A DNA stretch of 64,000 nt from Leptospiraceae bacterium (GCA_024233835.1 JACKPC010000001.1:682001-746000), one strand, 5' to 3'; positions 1 to 7,699 are shown, counted from the first letter of the stretch. Program-made: numbers and translations. The notes: generated by a model from the sequence alone, not told the origin.

Positions 1-1
1 C

Positions 2-640
2 CAGCTTGAGGATGCGATGAAAATTGAGTCAATAAAAAATAGAGTTCAACAAGTTAAATACATGAGAGTTAAAAGTACAAAGCTTGCAACTCAAAAATTA
101 TCAGAAAAGCCTTATGCATTTGGTGAATGTAGATATAAAAAAACATCTGCGATAATTATCCCGAGTGTTTCATCCGAGCGGAGAGATTACATACCCATTG
201 GCTATCTACATGATGATACAGTTATTTCAAACCTCGCTTTTGTAATCTATAATGCAGAACCATTTTTAATAGGTGTTTTATCATCTAATATACATATGAT
301 ATGGGTTAGAACTATATCTGGATATTTAGGAACAAGTTTAAGATACTCTAATACTCTTTCATACAACACTTTCCCCTTCCCACCCATCTCCGAACAACGG
401 AAAAATGAAATCACGCAGGCTGTGTTTCGTATCTTGGAAGAACGCGAGAAGCATTCGGATAAGACTCTGGCTCAGCTTTACGACCCTGATAAGATGCCCG
501 ATGGTTTACGCGAGGCTCACCGGCAGAATGATTTGATTATTGAGAAGTGTTACCGCAGTAAGCCTTTCACAAGCGACGAAGAGCGGTTGGAGTATTTGTT
601 TAAGCTTTATGAGAAAATGATAGCCGAGGAAAAGTCTTGA
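2..640 (+). CDS. MmeI-like DNA methyltransferase, C-terminal part (5' end outside window)
   Basis: The reading frame is open from base 2, so the gene begins before the window; the ATG at 17 is internal. The visible ~212 residues hold the end of the target-recognition region (LSYNTFPFPPISEQ) followed by the helical tail typical of MmeI/type IIG-like class I SAM-dependent DNA methyltransferases (LAQLYDPDKMPDGLREAH, then DEERLEYLFKLYEKM). The catalytic NPPY and SAM-binding motifs would lie upstream and cannot be checked. By family knowledge it methylates adenine in a DNA target. Its original partners are probably the helicase and GIY-YIG genes about 3.5 kb downstream, now separated by inserted genes. 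It is not visible whether the missing part carries a fused nuclease. Confidence 0.82.
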   Translation, partial: QLEDAMKIESIKNRVQQVKYMRVKSTKLATQKLSEKPYAFGECRYKKTSAIIIPSVSSERRDYIPIGYLHDDTVISNLAFVIYNAEPFLIGVLSSNIHMIWVRTISGYLGTSLRYSNTLSYNTFPFPPISEQRKNEITQAVFRILEEREKHSDKTLAQLYDPDKMPDGLREAHRQNDLIIEKCYRSKPFTSDEERLEYLFKLYEKMIAEEKS

Positions 641-739
641 ACAGGATGCTCATGATGTTTAGGATAATCAGGATTAGTAGTATGAAGCTTTTATCGTACT
701 ACATCCTGCTCATCCCATCAATCCTGACCATCCTGTTCA
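638..739. repeat. Imperfect inverted repeat between methyltransferase and GxxExxY genes
   Basis: Outer arms are a perfect 11-bp inverted pair: TGAACAGGATG at 638-648 and its complement at 729-739. The left arm overlaps the methyltransferase stop codon. The interior is built of degenerate GGAT/ATCC words (AGGATAATCAGGATT on the left, ATCCTGCTCATCC on the right) around a palindromic centre TAGTA...TACTA. The structure could fold into a long cruciform or hairpin. Similar AGGAT-rich palindromes often sit next to GxxExxY genes in my recollection; that association is not demonstrated here. Confidence 0.6.
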
Positions 740-755
740 CACAATGGGAGGGGAA

Positions 756-1130
756 ATGAAATATTCTGATTTAACCGGTCATATCATTGGGGCTGCGATG
801 GAAGTACATTCGTATTTAGGTTGTGGTTTTCAGGAGGTGATTTATCAAAGGGCATTATCTTATGAAATGCAGCTTCGTGAAATACCTCATCAAAGAGAAG
901 TGGAAATGGATATTTTCTATAAAGAAAAAAACGTGGGAACAAGAAGAGTCGATTTTTTAGTTTATGATAAAATTAGTGTGGAGATAAAAGCAGTAAGCCA
1001 AATGGAACCAGCCCATATGACGCAGGCGATTAATTATTTAGAAGCATATAATTTAGAAATTGGGCTTCTCATAAATTTTGGAGAAACAAAACTAAAATTT
1101 CATAGGGTAGAAAATAGGAAACTGTCATGA
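756..1130 (+). CDS. GxxExxY family protein
   Basis: The protein is 124 residues and matches the GxxExxY family (PF13366): the name motif G-F-Q-E-V-I-Y is at residues 24-30 in a typical N-terminal context (LTGHIIGAAMEVHSYLGCG), followed by DFLVYDKISVEIKAV, the presumed PD-(D/E)XK-like core. Biochemical function of the family is not established. The start at 756 is preferred over the in-frame ATG at 744 because GGAGGGG (747-753) gives a ribosome site just upstream and the family normally begins MKY.. or similar. It overlaps the next gene by four bases (ATGA). It is preceded by a large inverted repeat, suggesting it may be a mobile passenger. Confidence 0.85.
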   Translation: MKYSDLTGHIIGAAMEVHSYLGCGFQEVIYQRALSYEMQLREIPHQREVEMDIFYKEKNVGTRRVDFLVYDKISVEIKAVSQMEPAHMTQAINYLEAYNLEIGLLINFGETKLKFHRVENRKLS

Positions 1131-1873
1131 ATACAGCCATTCAAATTACATTGCCGGAAGGCTTTCCGGTGCAGAGAGAAAAATTAGATGAGATTCATGC
1201 TTTGAACCAAAACTTTTCTTTTGAGGTTCTCGAACATAATCTCAAGATCGAAGAAAAGGTGAAAGGCTCTTTTGATAGAGATTTTTTCAAAGTAATCTTT
1301 CCATTTCCTATTCAAGAGAATTTCTTTGATAGTATGGGTGAGGCAAACAGGAGTCACAGGTTAGAGTTTGATACAGAGGGGATAATCATTCATATGGGAA
1401 CATTTGGTTTAGTGGGGGCTTTTAGTATAGTCATCATAGCGGCAATCTACGTCTGGAATAAAAAACATAAAATGGGAAGGATTTTTGATTCTTCGACCAA
1501 TCACGATATTTATTCTCAAGGCATAAGTAAAAGAAGACTCGCTGATATATCTTTTATTAAGTATGAAAAATTTAACTCAAAAATTATTGATTTAGGGTAT
1601 CGGCTCGGCTCTCCCACGTTTTGTATTGAAATCGTCTCTAATAAAAATAGCCTCAAAGAAAATCTGGAGAAAATGAAAAATGACTGGATTCCCTCCGGTA
1701 CAGAACTCGGGCTTGTCGTTTGCCCTTTTCGGAAAAAATATTATGTATTCACCGGTGAAGGCGATTATAAAACAGAAAACTTTTCAGTGCCATTTAAAAA
1801 CCCCATATTACCCGGTTTAATTCTGGAATTTGATAAACTACTCAAAGAAGCAATGGAAGAGACAGGAGAATAA
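1127..1873 (+). CDS. Uma2-like (DUF820) PD-(D/E)XK-fold protein, divergent
   Basis: A 248-residue protein. I read it as a divergent Uma2/DUF820 member from the order of blocks: a hydrophobic strand-helix block near residue 85-110 (GIIIHMGTFG...) ending in GRIFDSSTNHDI, then ADISFIKYEKF, then FCIEIVSNKNSLKENLEKM, then ELGLVVCPFRKKYYVF and finally ILPGLILEFDKLL. In Uma2 proteins the equivalent blocks carry the PD-(D/E)XK fold residues, here D of ADISF and E of FCIEIVS. The hydrophobic stretch could be mistaken for a membrane helix. It is translationally coupled to GxxExxY by a four-base overlap. Function of Uma2 proteins is unsettled (nuclease fold, often in defence or transposon contexts). Its TAA ends one base before the first copy of the helicase leader repeat. 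Confidence 0.62.
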   Translation: MNTAIQITLPEGFPVQREKLDEIHALNQNFSFEVLEHNLKIEEKVKGSFDRDFFKVIFPFPIQENFFDSMGEANRSHRLEFDTEGIIIHMGTFGLVGAFSIVIIAAIYVWNKKHKMGRIFDSSTNHDIYSQGISKRRLADISFIKYEKFNSKIIDLGYRLGSPTFCIEIVSNKNSLKENLEKMKNDWIPSGTELGLVVCPFRKKYYVFTGEGDYKTENFSVPFKNPILPGLILEFDKLLKEAMEETGE

Positions 1874-1874
1874 A

Positions 1875-1919
1875 ATGCCAAACATCGTAAACGTAAAATA
1901 CCAGCAAACAGGAAAGAGC
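1875..1919 (+). repeat. Helicase-leader repeat, copy 1 (15 codons)
   Basis: ATG plus 14 codons encoding MPNIVNVKYQQTGKS, identical in protein to the start of the helicase at 4091. Against copies at 2984 and 4091 there are seven variable bases overall, all at synonymous third positions (codons 2, 3, 6, 7, 9, 14 and 15). The TAA of the preceding gene lies one base before the ATG, as in the other copies, and similarity (GAAGAGACA) continues upstream into the Shine-Dalgarno area. After codon 15 this copy diverges. Confidence 0.9.
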
Positions 1920-2072
1920 TTGAAAAATTCATTTTCTGAGCAGAAAAAACAGTTTTTTTTATTGATAAAAAAGAATCAGATATCGACAATGGTAGCAGCA
2001 TACCTGCCAGGCCTCTGCTCGCAAGCCCAAATAAGGCAGGTCTTTTCATTTCAGGGGTTGCATGATTTATAA
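1875..2072 (+). CDS. Small ORF starting with the helicase leader peptide, upstream of Abi_2
   Basis: A 65-codon frame opens with the repeated leader MPNIVNVKYQQTGKS and continues into unrecognised sequence ending QVFSFQGLHDL, stopping 11 bases inside the Abi_2 gene. It could be a translated upstream frame that couples translation into Abi_2, or a fossil left when a gene was inserted at the start of a helicase copy. The interior holds a 7-bp inverted repeat ACCTGCC (2002-2008)/GGCAGGT (2035-2041) followed by CTTTTCATTT, which resembles an attenuator. Nothing in the non-leader part resembles a known domain. Confidence 0.3.
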   Translation: MPNIVNVKYQQTGKSLKNSFSEQKKQFFLLIKKNQISTMVAAYLPGLCSQAQIRQVFSFQGLHDL

Positions 2073-2982
2073 TAAACCACCCCTTAGTTTCCCGCAACAA
2101 GCCGACCAGCTACTCAAGCGAGGTTTAATTGCAGATCGGGACGATTTAATCCACAAACTACAGCAAGTAAGCTATTATCGCTTAAGTGGCTACTGGTTCC
2201 CTTTTAGAAAATTCCCGGATGATCACTTTAAAAAAGATACTCATTTTAAGACGATTTGGAATCGTTATGTTTTTGACAGACAATTACGCCTCCTCGTTTT
2301 AGATGGAATAGAAAGAATAGAAATTTCGCTGCGGACAAATATTACCTACATTTTAGGTCATGAAACAGGTCCCTTTGGATATACAGAAAACAGTAATCTC
2401 CCCAATTTACAACCGGATAAACATGCTCTTTTTTTGGAAGAAATACAAAAAGAGTATTCAAGAAGTAAGGAAACATTCGTATCACATTTTCAAACTAAAT
2501 ATGGTGATGAGCATGATGTATTACCTATATGGATGGTCACTGAATTAATATCTTTTGGTACCTTATTTACTATGTACCGTGGAGCTAAAAAAGTTACCGT
2601 AAAAACTATTGCAAAAAAATATAAGTTATCTGAAAAAGTTTTGGTCTCATGGTTGGGTAGTCTAAATACAGTAAGAAATATTTGTGCACATCATTCGCGT
2701 TTCTGGAATCGAGAACTTGGTTATAAGCCAATGATTCCTAATAAAGATCAAACCTGGAAAAGACCGGTAGTTATAAAAACAAATAGAATTTTTGTCATTT
2801 TATGTATAATTCGATATATGTTAAATTTTATAGCTCCTCAAAGTAACTGGCAAGATCGCTTGTTGGATTTACTGGATCGTTATCCGGAAATCCCAAAAAA
2901 TGAAATGGGTTTTCCTGATAACTGGAGGAGTATTGCATTTTGGAAAAATCAAGATATCCTTTTAAAAGAAGAGACAAAATAA
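2062..2982 (+). CDS. Abi family abortive-infection protein (Abi_2, AbiD/AbiF-like)
   Basis: 306 residues, the usual length for the Abi_2 family (PF07751). Family landmarks are seen in order: LLKRGLIADRDDLIHKLQQVSYYRLSGYW written as blocks QQVSYYRLSGYWFPF (residues 34-48), the helix FDRQLRLLVLDGIERIEISLR, and the conserved C-terminal RNICAHHSRFWNRE with R205-X4-H210. The last is an RX4-6H motif as in HEPN ribonucleases, so RNA cleavage during phage infection is a reasonable inference. It starts 11 bases inside the short leader-derived frame, so it may be translated by coupling. Its TAA stop lies one base before the second leader repeat. In context it is one of four genes placed between a methyltransferase and its likely helicase partner. 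Confidence 0.88.
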   Translation: MIYNKPPLSFPQQADQLLKRGLIADRDDLIHKLQQVSYYRLSGYWFPFRKFPDDHFKKDTHFKTIWNRYVFDRQLRLLVLDGIERIEISLRTNITYILGHETGPFGYTENSNLPNLQPDKHALFLEEIQKEYSRSKETFVSHFQTKYGDEHDVLPIWMVTELISFGTLFTMYRGAKKVTVKTIAKKYKLSEKVLVSWLGSLNTVRNICAHHSRFWNRELGYKPMIPNKDQTWKRPVVIKTNRIFVILCIIRYMLNFIAPQSNWQDRLLDLLDRYPEIPKNEMGFPDNWRSIAFWKNQDILLKEETK

Positions 2983-2983
2983 A

Positions 2984-3040
2984 ATGCCGAACATCGTAAA
3001 TGTAAAATACCAGCAAACAGGAAAAAGTAAAAGCACCAAC
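2984..3040 (+). repeat. Helicase-leader repeat, copy 2 (19 codons)
   Basis: Encodes MPNIVNVKYQQTGKSKSTN, the same 19 residues as the helicase start at 4091, with four synonymous differences from that copy. After codon 19 the sequence diverges and runs to a stop after three codons. It begins one base after the Abi_2 stop. Confidence 0.9.
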
Positions 3041-3052
3041 CGGGAAATCTAA
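2984..3052 (+). CDS. 22-codon leader ORF overlapping the RhuM start (TAATG)
   Basis: The second leader copy reads MPNIVNVKYQQTGKSKSTN followed by REI and a TAA whose last base is the first base of the RhuM ATG (TAATG at 3050-3054). This stop-start overlap is a classic arrangement for translational re-initiation, so the leader may be translated and deliver ribosomes to RhuM. No other Shine-Dalgarno sequence is evident right before 3052. Whether the peptide itself does anything is unknown; the fully synonymous divergence among copies says the amino-acid sequence was constrained at some time. Confidence 0.4.
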   Translation: MPNIVNVKYQQTGKSKSTNREI

Positions 3053-4089
3053 TGGCTAAAAATTCAAAGCAAATCAAAGAAATAATCCGTTCCTCTGCTG
3101 CTGAATATTTAACCTTTATAGCAGCAAATGGTGAAGGTGGTGTTGAAGCAGTATATGCAGATGAAAATATCTGGCTCACTCAAAAGATGATGGGTATTTT
3201 ATATAATGTTGAAACACATACCATTAATTATCATTTAAAAAAAGTTTTTTCGGACAGTGAACTACGGGAAGATTCAGTTATTCGAAAAATTCGAATAACT
3301 GCGACAGATGGTAAAAACTACACTACGAATCATTACAACCTTTCGGCTATCATTGCTGTTGGATATAAAGTGAACTCAGAGCGAGCGATACAATTCCGTA
3401 AATGGGCAACTACCATTATCCAGGAATACACCATTAAAGGATTCTCAATGGATGACGAGCGTCTTAAAAATGATGGAACAATTCTTGGAAAAAAATATTT
3501 TGAAGAACAATTAGAGCGAATTCGAGAAATTCGCTTAAGTGAGCGAAAGTTTTACCAAAAAATTACGGATATTTATGCGACTTCAATAGATTATGATGTT
3601 ACTGCAAAAGCTACAAAGCGTTTCTTTGCAACGGTTCAGAATAAATTACACTGGGCAATTCACGGACAAACTGCTGCAGAGATGATTGTAGATAGAGCAG
3701 ATCATAAAAAAGAAAATATGGGACTAACAACTTGGAAAGATGCCCCGAAAGGTAAAATCCAAAAATTTGATGTCATTATTGCAAAGAACTATTTGTCACA
3801 AAAAGAATTAGAACAGCTACAACGTCTTGTTTCTGCTTATCTTGATATTGCTGAAGATATGGCATTAAGGCAGATTCCCATGACTATGGAAGATTGGGAA
3901 AAACGACTAAATCGATTTATAGAAGCAACAGATAGGGAAATTTTACAGGATGCTGGAAAAGTAACAGCTGAGATTGCCAGAGCACATGCAGAAAGTGAGT
4001 TTGAACAATACCGTATTATTCAAGATCGTTTATTTGAAAGTGATTTTGATAGAGAAATAAAGAGAGTATTAGAAGAAGAGAGAAAATAA
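3052..4089 (+). CDS. RhuM family protein
   Basis: 345 residues, full length for the virulence RhuM family (PF13310). Recognisable blocks are the N-terminal WLTQKMMGILYNVETHTINYHL (a KilA-N/Bro-like DNA-binding look), TTNHYNLSAIIAVGYKVNS, and FRKWATTIIQEYTIKGFSMDDERL, followed by the helical C-terminal domain with IDYDVTAKATKRFFATVQNK and HGQTAAEMIVDRADH. The family is named from a Salmonella pathogenicity island, is common in R-M and phage-defence neighbourhoods, and has no agreed biochemical activity. It is preceded by a leader ORF ending in TAATG and its own TAA lies one base before the helicase ATG, matching the packing of Abi_2 and the Uma2-like gene. Confidence 0.88.
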   Translation: MAKNSKQIKEIIRSSAAEYLTFIAANGEGGVEAVYADENIWLTQKMMGILYNVETHTINYHLKKVFSDSELREDSVIRKIRITATDGKNYTTNHYNLSAIIAVGYKVNSERAIQFRKWATTIIQEYTIKGFSMDDERLKNDGTILGKKYFEEQLERIREIRLSERKFYQKITDIYATSIDYDVTAKATKRFFATVQNKLHWAIHGQTAAEMIVDRADHKKENMGLTTWKDAPKGKIQKFDVIIAKNYLSQKELEQLQRLVSAYLDIAEDMALRQIPMTMEDWEKRLNRFIEATDREILQDAGKVTAEIARAHAESEFEQYRIIQDRLFESDFDREIKRVLEEERK

Positions 4090-4090
4090 G

Positions 4091-4147
4091 ATGCCGAATA
4101 TCGTAAATGTGAAATATCAGCAAACAGGAAAGAGTAAAAGCACCAAC
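4091..4147 (+). repeat. Helicase-leader repeat, copy 3 (native helicase start)
   Basis: These are the first 19 codons of the helicase gene and presumably the source or parent of copies 1 and 2. Copy 2 matches over 57 bases with four synonymous changes, copy 1 over 45 bases with five synonymous changes. Confidence 0.9.
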
Positions 4148-6229
4148 CAGTATGGAATGCGGCAAATGCAGGAGCGTGCTTTTGAATATCGTGATGCACA
4201 GTATCTTTTGATAAAGTCTCCACCTGCTTCAGGAAAATCTAGAGCTTTGATGTTTTTGGGTCTGGATAAGTTAATCAATCAAAATATCGAAAAAGTGATA
4301 GTCGCAGTTCCCGAACGTTCTATCGGTAGCTCCTTTGCACCAACAAATTTAAAGAAATATGGCTTTTTTGCAGACTGGAATCCAAAAGACAAATACAACC
4401 TCTGCACTCCCGGCAGCGACGGCAGCAAAAGCAAAGTGAAAACCTTCCATGAATTCCTGGATAGTAAAGAAGAAATTCTAATTTGCACACATGCCACCTT
4501 ACGTTTTGCCTGTGAAGAACTCGAAGAAAGTAAGTTCAATAAAACTTTATTAGCTATTGATGAATTTCATCATGTATCTGCTGATTCAGATAATCGTCTC
4601 GGTGACTTACTGCGAGACATTATGAAAAAGTCTACTGCTCATATTATAGCCATGACAGGCTCCTATTTTCGAGGAGATAGTGTTCCAGTGCTTCTGCCGG
4701 AAGATGAAGAGAAGTTTAGTAAGGTCACTTACAATTATTATGAACAATTGAATGGTTATGAATATTTGAAGTCACTCGGTATTGGCTATCATTTCTATCA
4801 GGGTAAATATACTGAAGCTATCATGGAAATGCTCGACACTGATAAAAAAACTATCCTGCATATTCCCAATGTAAATTCAGGAGAGTCTACCAAATATAAG
4901 CATGATGAAGTAGACTTTATTATTGACCAAATAGGAACAGTAATAAAGCAAGAACGAGAAACCGGAGTGATTCATGTAAAACGTCATAAAGATGGAAAAA
5001 TTATAAAAGTTGCCGACCTGGTAGAAGACAACCCAAAAGAAAGAGACAAGATTGTAAACTATCTTCGTAATATTTCTTCTGTGGATGATATGGACCTAAT
5101 CATTGCACTCGGTATGGCAAAGGAAGGTTTTGATTGGCCCTATTGCGAACATGCTTTAACTGTCGGTTATCGCGGTTCGCTTACAGAAATTATTCAAATC
5201 ATAGGAAGAGCCACCAGAGACAGTGAAAATAAAACCCATGCCCAATTCACTAATCTTATCGCTCAACCGGAGGCTGCGAAAGATTTAATAACCCTATCTG
5301 TGAATAATATGCTGAAAGCAATTACTGCGTCTCTCCTTATGGAACAGGTATTGGCACCAAATTGGAAATTTAAAAATAAGGAAAACGATGATGACAAACC
5401 AAAACCGGGTGAATTGAAAATCAGAGGTTTCAAAGAGCCAAGTTCCAAAAGGGTAAAGGATATTATTGAGTCCGATCTAAATGACTTAAAAGCCGGAGTT
5501 TTGCAGGACAACAAGGTACGTGCCGGAATGATGGGTGGAATTGATCCGGAGTTAATGAATACAAAGTTTATCCCTGATGTAATTAGAGAAAAATATCCTG
5601 ATTTAGAAGAAGAACAGGTGGAAGAAATTCGTCAGTACCTAGTCGTCGAGTCTTTAATTAAAAATAATAATATTGTAGACTTAAACGAGATAAAACAGGC
5701 TATACGAGAAAATTCAGAAATCCAAACTGCACTAAAAAATAAAGAGAACACAGAAGAAATTCGCAACACCTTAATTCCTAAAGTAATTAAAACAATTTAC
5801 CCCGATTTAGACAATGAAGAAGCGAAAGATTTTGGAAATATGCTCGAAAGAATTCCCAAGGCAAAAGAGGAAACTAAAGATGATATAGGTGATAAACGTT
5901 TTATCAAAATGGCAGGTTCCTTCGTAGATATTGATGATATTCACATCGATTTAATTGATAAAATAAATCCATTCCAAAAAGCTTTTGAAGTTCTCTCAAA
6001 ATCGGTAACAACCAAAGTCCTGCGTATTATACAAGAGCACATAGAATCTACCCGAATCAGAATGGACTTTGAAGAAGCTAAGATTCTCTGGCCAAAGATT
6101 CAAGAATTTATCAAAATGTATAATAGGGAACCGAATATGAACTCCAATGATCCTCTGGAAAAACGCATGGCTGAATGTATTATCTATCTAAAAGAAGAAA
6201 AGAGAAAGCGAGCTGAAAAAAATGGATAA
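4091..6229 (+). CDS. SF2 DEAD/DEAH-type helicase of a restriction-like system
   Basis: 712 residues. Helicase motifs: Walker A SPPASGKS at 43-50, Walker B IDEFHH around 156-161 (DEFH), motif III-like MTGS at 188-191, GMAKEGFDWP at 341-350 and motif VI QIIGRATRDSE at 369-379. Thus a complete two-RecA-domain SF2 motor, followed by an acidic helical C-terminal region. Near the C-terminus is IQEFIKMYNREPNMNSND...EKRMAECIIYLKEEKRK, a motif shared with the N-terminus of the downstream GIY-YIG protein (EINEFITINKKEP...LYSRLKSLR), suggesting the two proteins bind a common partner or each other. It overlaps the nuclease gene by 8 bp. With the upstream methyltransferase this looks like a translocase of an R-M-like defence complex; the exact system name is not known to me. 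Confidence 0.85.
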   Translation: MPNIVNVKYQQTGKSKSTNQYGMRQMQERAFEYRDAQYLLIKSPPASGKSRALMFLGLDKLINQNIEKVIVAVPERSIGSSFAPTNLKKYGFFADWNPKDKYNLCTPGSDGSKSKVKTFHEFLDSKEEILICTHATLRFACEELEESKFNKTLLAIDEFHHVSADSDNRLGDLLRDIMKKSTAHIIAMTGSYFRGDSVPVLLPEDEEKFSKVTYNYYEQLNGYEYLKSLGIGYHFYQGKYTEAIMEMLDTDKKTILHIPNVNSGESTKYKHDEVDFIIDQIGTVIKQERETGVIHVKRHKDGKIIKVADLVEDNPKERDKIVNYLRNISSVDDMDLIIALGMAKEGFDWPYCEHALTVGYRGSLTEIIQIIGRATRDSENKTHAQFTNLIAQPEAAKDLITLSVNNMLKAITASLLMEQVLAPNWKFKNKENDDDKPKPGELKIRGFKEPSSKRVKDIIESDLNDLKAGVLQDNKVRAGMMGGIDPELMNTKFIPDVIREKYPDLEEEQVEEIRQYLVVESLIKNNNIVDLNEIKQAIRENSEIQTALKNKENTEEIRNTLIPKVIKTIYPDLDNEEAKDFGNMLERIPKAKEETKDDIGDKRFIKMAGSFVDIDDIHIDLIDKINPFQKAFEVLSKSVTTKVLRIIQEHIESTRIRMDFEEAKILWPKIQEFIKMYNREPNMNSNDPLEKRMAECIIYLKEEKRKRAEKNG

Positions 6230-7466
6230 AGATAAAGTTTTGGATGAAATATTTATGAACGATCCTCTGGGGCTTCTCAATATCATTCCCAGAAAATCAA
6301 ATACTCACACAGAAGATGAGCGTCTTATTGCTTCATTTTTAGAAATTAATGAGTTTATTACAATTAATAAGAAAGAACCCGAAGCAACAAGCCTTGCTAA
6401 TATTTCAGAATACCAGTTGTATTCACGCTTAAAATCTTTGAGATCTTCATACGAAAAAATAGTAAAACTAAAACCTCATGATATTTACAATCTCTTACCC
6501 GAAGTAGTAGAGCATAATACAATAGAACGACAAAAAAAACTTAAAGAGCAAAAAGAGATAAAGTCAATTGATGATATATTTAGCAATGACTCTTTCGGCA
6601 TTTTAGATGATGACGATGCAGGAATTTTTGATTTAAAAAATATACCTAAAGAAGAGAATAGAGCAGAAGCTGATTTTATCGCCCGCAGAAAGCCCTGCAA
6701 AAATTTTAAGAAATATGAGAAATTATTTAAAGATGTACAAAAAGATTTAGCAATAGGGAAGCGAAAGTTAAAGACATTTGTACAAAATAATCTTAAAATA
6801 AATTCTTTCTATATTCACAACGGAATCTTGTTTTATCTAGAAAAAATCAACATCACTAAAAAAGAACATTATAAGGATGATGGAACAAGAGTTCGTGAAG
6901 ATGGTCGAACTCGTTGTATTTTTGAAAATGGTACTGAATCTAATATGTTAAAACGTTCTGTTGAAAAAATACTATATGAAAATGGTATGGTCGTAACTGA
7001 AAATATCGATAAAGTGAACGAAGAATTTTTACAAAATTTTAATGGAATAACTGAAGAAGACAAAGAAGCAGGATATATCTATGTTCTAAAATCTCTGAGC
7101 AGTAAAGAGGAAATTAAAAATATTTCAAACTTATACAAAATAGGTTACTCCAAAATGAATGTAGAGAAGCGAATAAGTAATGCAGAAAAGGATCCTACTT
7201 TTTTAATGGCATCGGTAAAAGTTGTAGGAACATGGAAATGTTATAATTTGAATCCTCAGAACCTTGAGCAGTTGTTGCATAATTTTTTTGGGAACTCATG
7301 TCTTGATATAGAGATATATGATGAAAAAGGAAGAAGACATAGTCCCAGAGAATGGTTCATAGCACCCTTAGAAATAATTCAGCGGGTAATCGAATTAATC
7401 ATAAGTGGAGAAATTATACACTATATATATGATAATAAAAATAGGTCTATTGTTCAAAAAACGTAA
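6222..7466 (+). CDS. GIY-YIG nuclease (T5orf172-type) with N-terminal helicase-associated motif
   Basis: 414 residues. The C-terminal domain (about 283-395) is a T5orf172/MUG113 type GIY-YIG nuclease: GYIYVLKS (284-291), LYKIGYS (304-310), then EKRI with R317, LEQLLHNFF with H353 and REWF with E378 as the likely catalytic set. The N-terminus carries an internal repeat: DEIFMNDPLGLL (8-19) and DDIFSNDSFGIL (117-128). Between them EINEFITINKKEP resembles the helicase C-terminus. The gene overlaps the helicase by 8 bp, so the two are co-translated. I infer the nuclease subunit of a methyltransferase/helicase/nuclease restriction system, since an intact GIY-YIG active site is visible. Confidence 0.82.
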   Translation: MDKDKVLDEIFMNDPLGLLNIIPRKSNTHTEDERLIASFLEINEFITINKKEPEATSLANISEYQLYSRLKSLRSSYEKIVKLKPHDIYNLLPEVVEHNTIERQKKLKEQKEIKSIDDIFSNDSFGILDDDDAGIFDLKNIPKEENRAEADFIARRKPCKNFKKYEKLFKDVQKDLAIGKRKLKTFVQNNLKINSFYIHNGILFYLEKINITKKEHYKDDGTRVREDGRTRCIFENGTESNMLKRSVEKILYENGMVVTENIDKVNEEFLQNFNGITEEDKEAGYIYVLKSLSSKEEIKNISNLYKIGYSKMNVEKRISNAEKDPTFLMASVKVVGTWKCYNLNPQNLEQLLHNFFGNSCLDIEIYDEKGRRHSPREWFIAPLEIIQRVIELIISGEIIHYIYDNKNRSIVQKT

Positions 7467-7584
7467 ATGTAAAAATATTTCCAGCATGTTAAGAACTGCA
7501 ATCAGGGAATATTTAGAAAAGCGATTGCCAGCAGAGAAGAGAAAAGGTATTTAAATCTGCTGATTGGTTTTGGGGGAGCAGGCA

Positions 7585-7618
7585 TAAAAAAAGCCCGCAT
7601 TTGCATACGGACTTTTTA
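7585..7618. terminator. Bidirectional rho-independent terminator
   Basis: Stem AGCCCGCAT (7592-7600)/ATACGGACT (7605-7613) with loop TTGC; pairing includes G-T wobbles. It is flanked by seven A on the left (T run on the minus strand, serving tRNA-Pro) and five T on the right (serving the helicase/nuclease operon). Upstream, 7467-7584, no gene is recognised except a 22-codon frame at 7486-7554 of unknown meaning. Confidence 0.75.
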
Positions 7619-7627
7619 TATGATGAC

Positions 7628-7699
7628 TCGGAGTGACTGGATTTGAACCAGCGACCACTTGCCCCCCAGACAAGTGCGCTACCGCTGCGCTACACCCCG
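7628..7699 (-). tRNA. tRNA-Pro (anticodon GGG)
   Basis: On the minus strand the cloverleaf folds completely: acceptor CGGGGTG/CACTCCG, D stem GCGC/GCGC, anticodon stem CTTGT/GCAAG with loop CTGGGGG (anticodon GGG), T stem GCTGG/CCAGT with loop TTCAAAT. Length is 72 nt with discriminator A; CCA is not encoded. The gene borders the defence island and is a plausible integration landmark, though no duplicated tRNA end is visible in the window. Confidence 0.95.

Noticed and set aside
1127..1873. Reading the hydrophobic stretch at residues about 90-108 as a membrane helix
   Set aside because: It fits a buried strand-helix of the Uma2/DUF820 fold together with flanking blocks, so a soluble protein is more likely.
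1765..2100. Minus-strand frames at 1765-2100, 2949-3179 and 4020-4223 that share a similar peptide (FAG/DIxxLRxxAxY)
   Set aside because: They read antisense through the three copies of the helicase leader and have no ribosome site; the similarity is a consequence of the repeat.
7486..7554. 22-codon frame MLRTAIREYLEKRL... after the GIY-YIG gene
   Set aside because: Too short to assign, no ribosome site; may be a remnant, but nothing supports expression.
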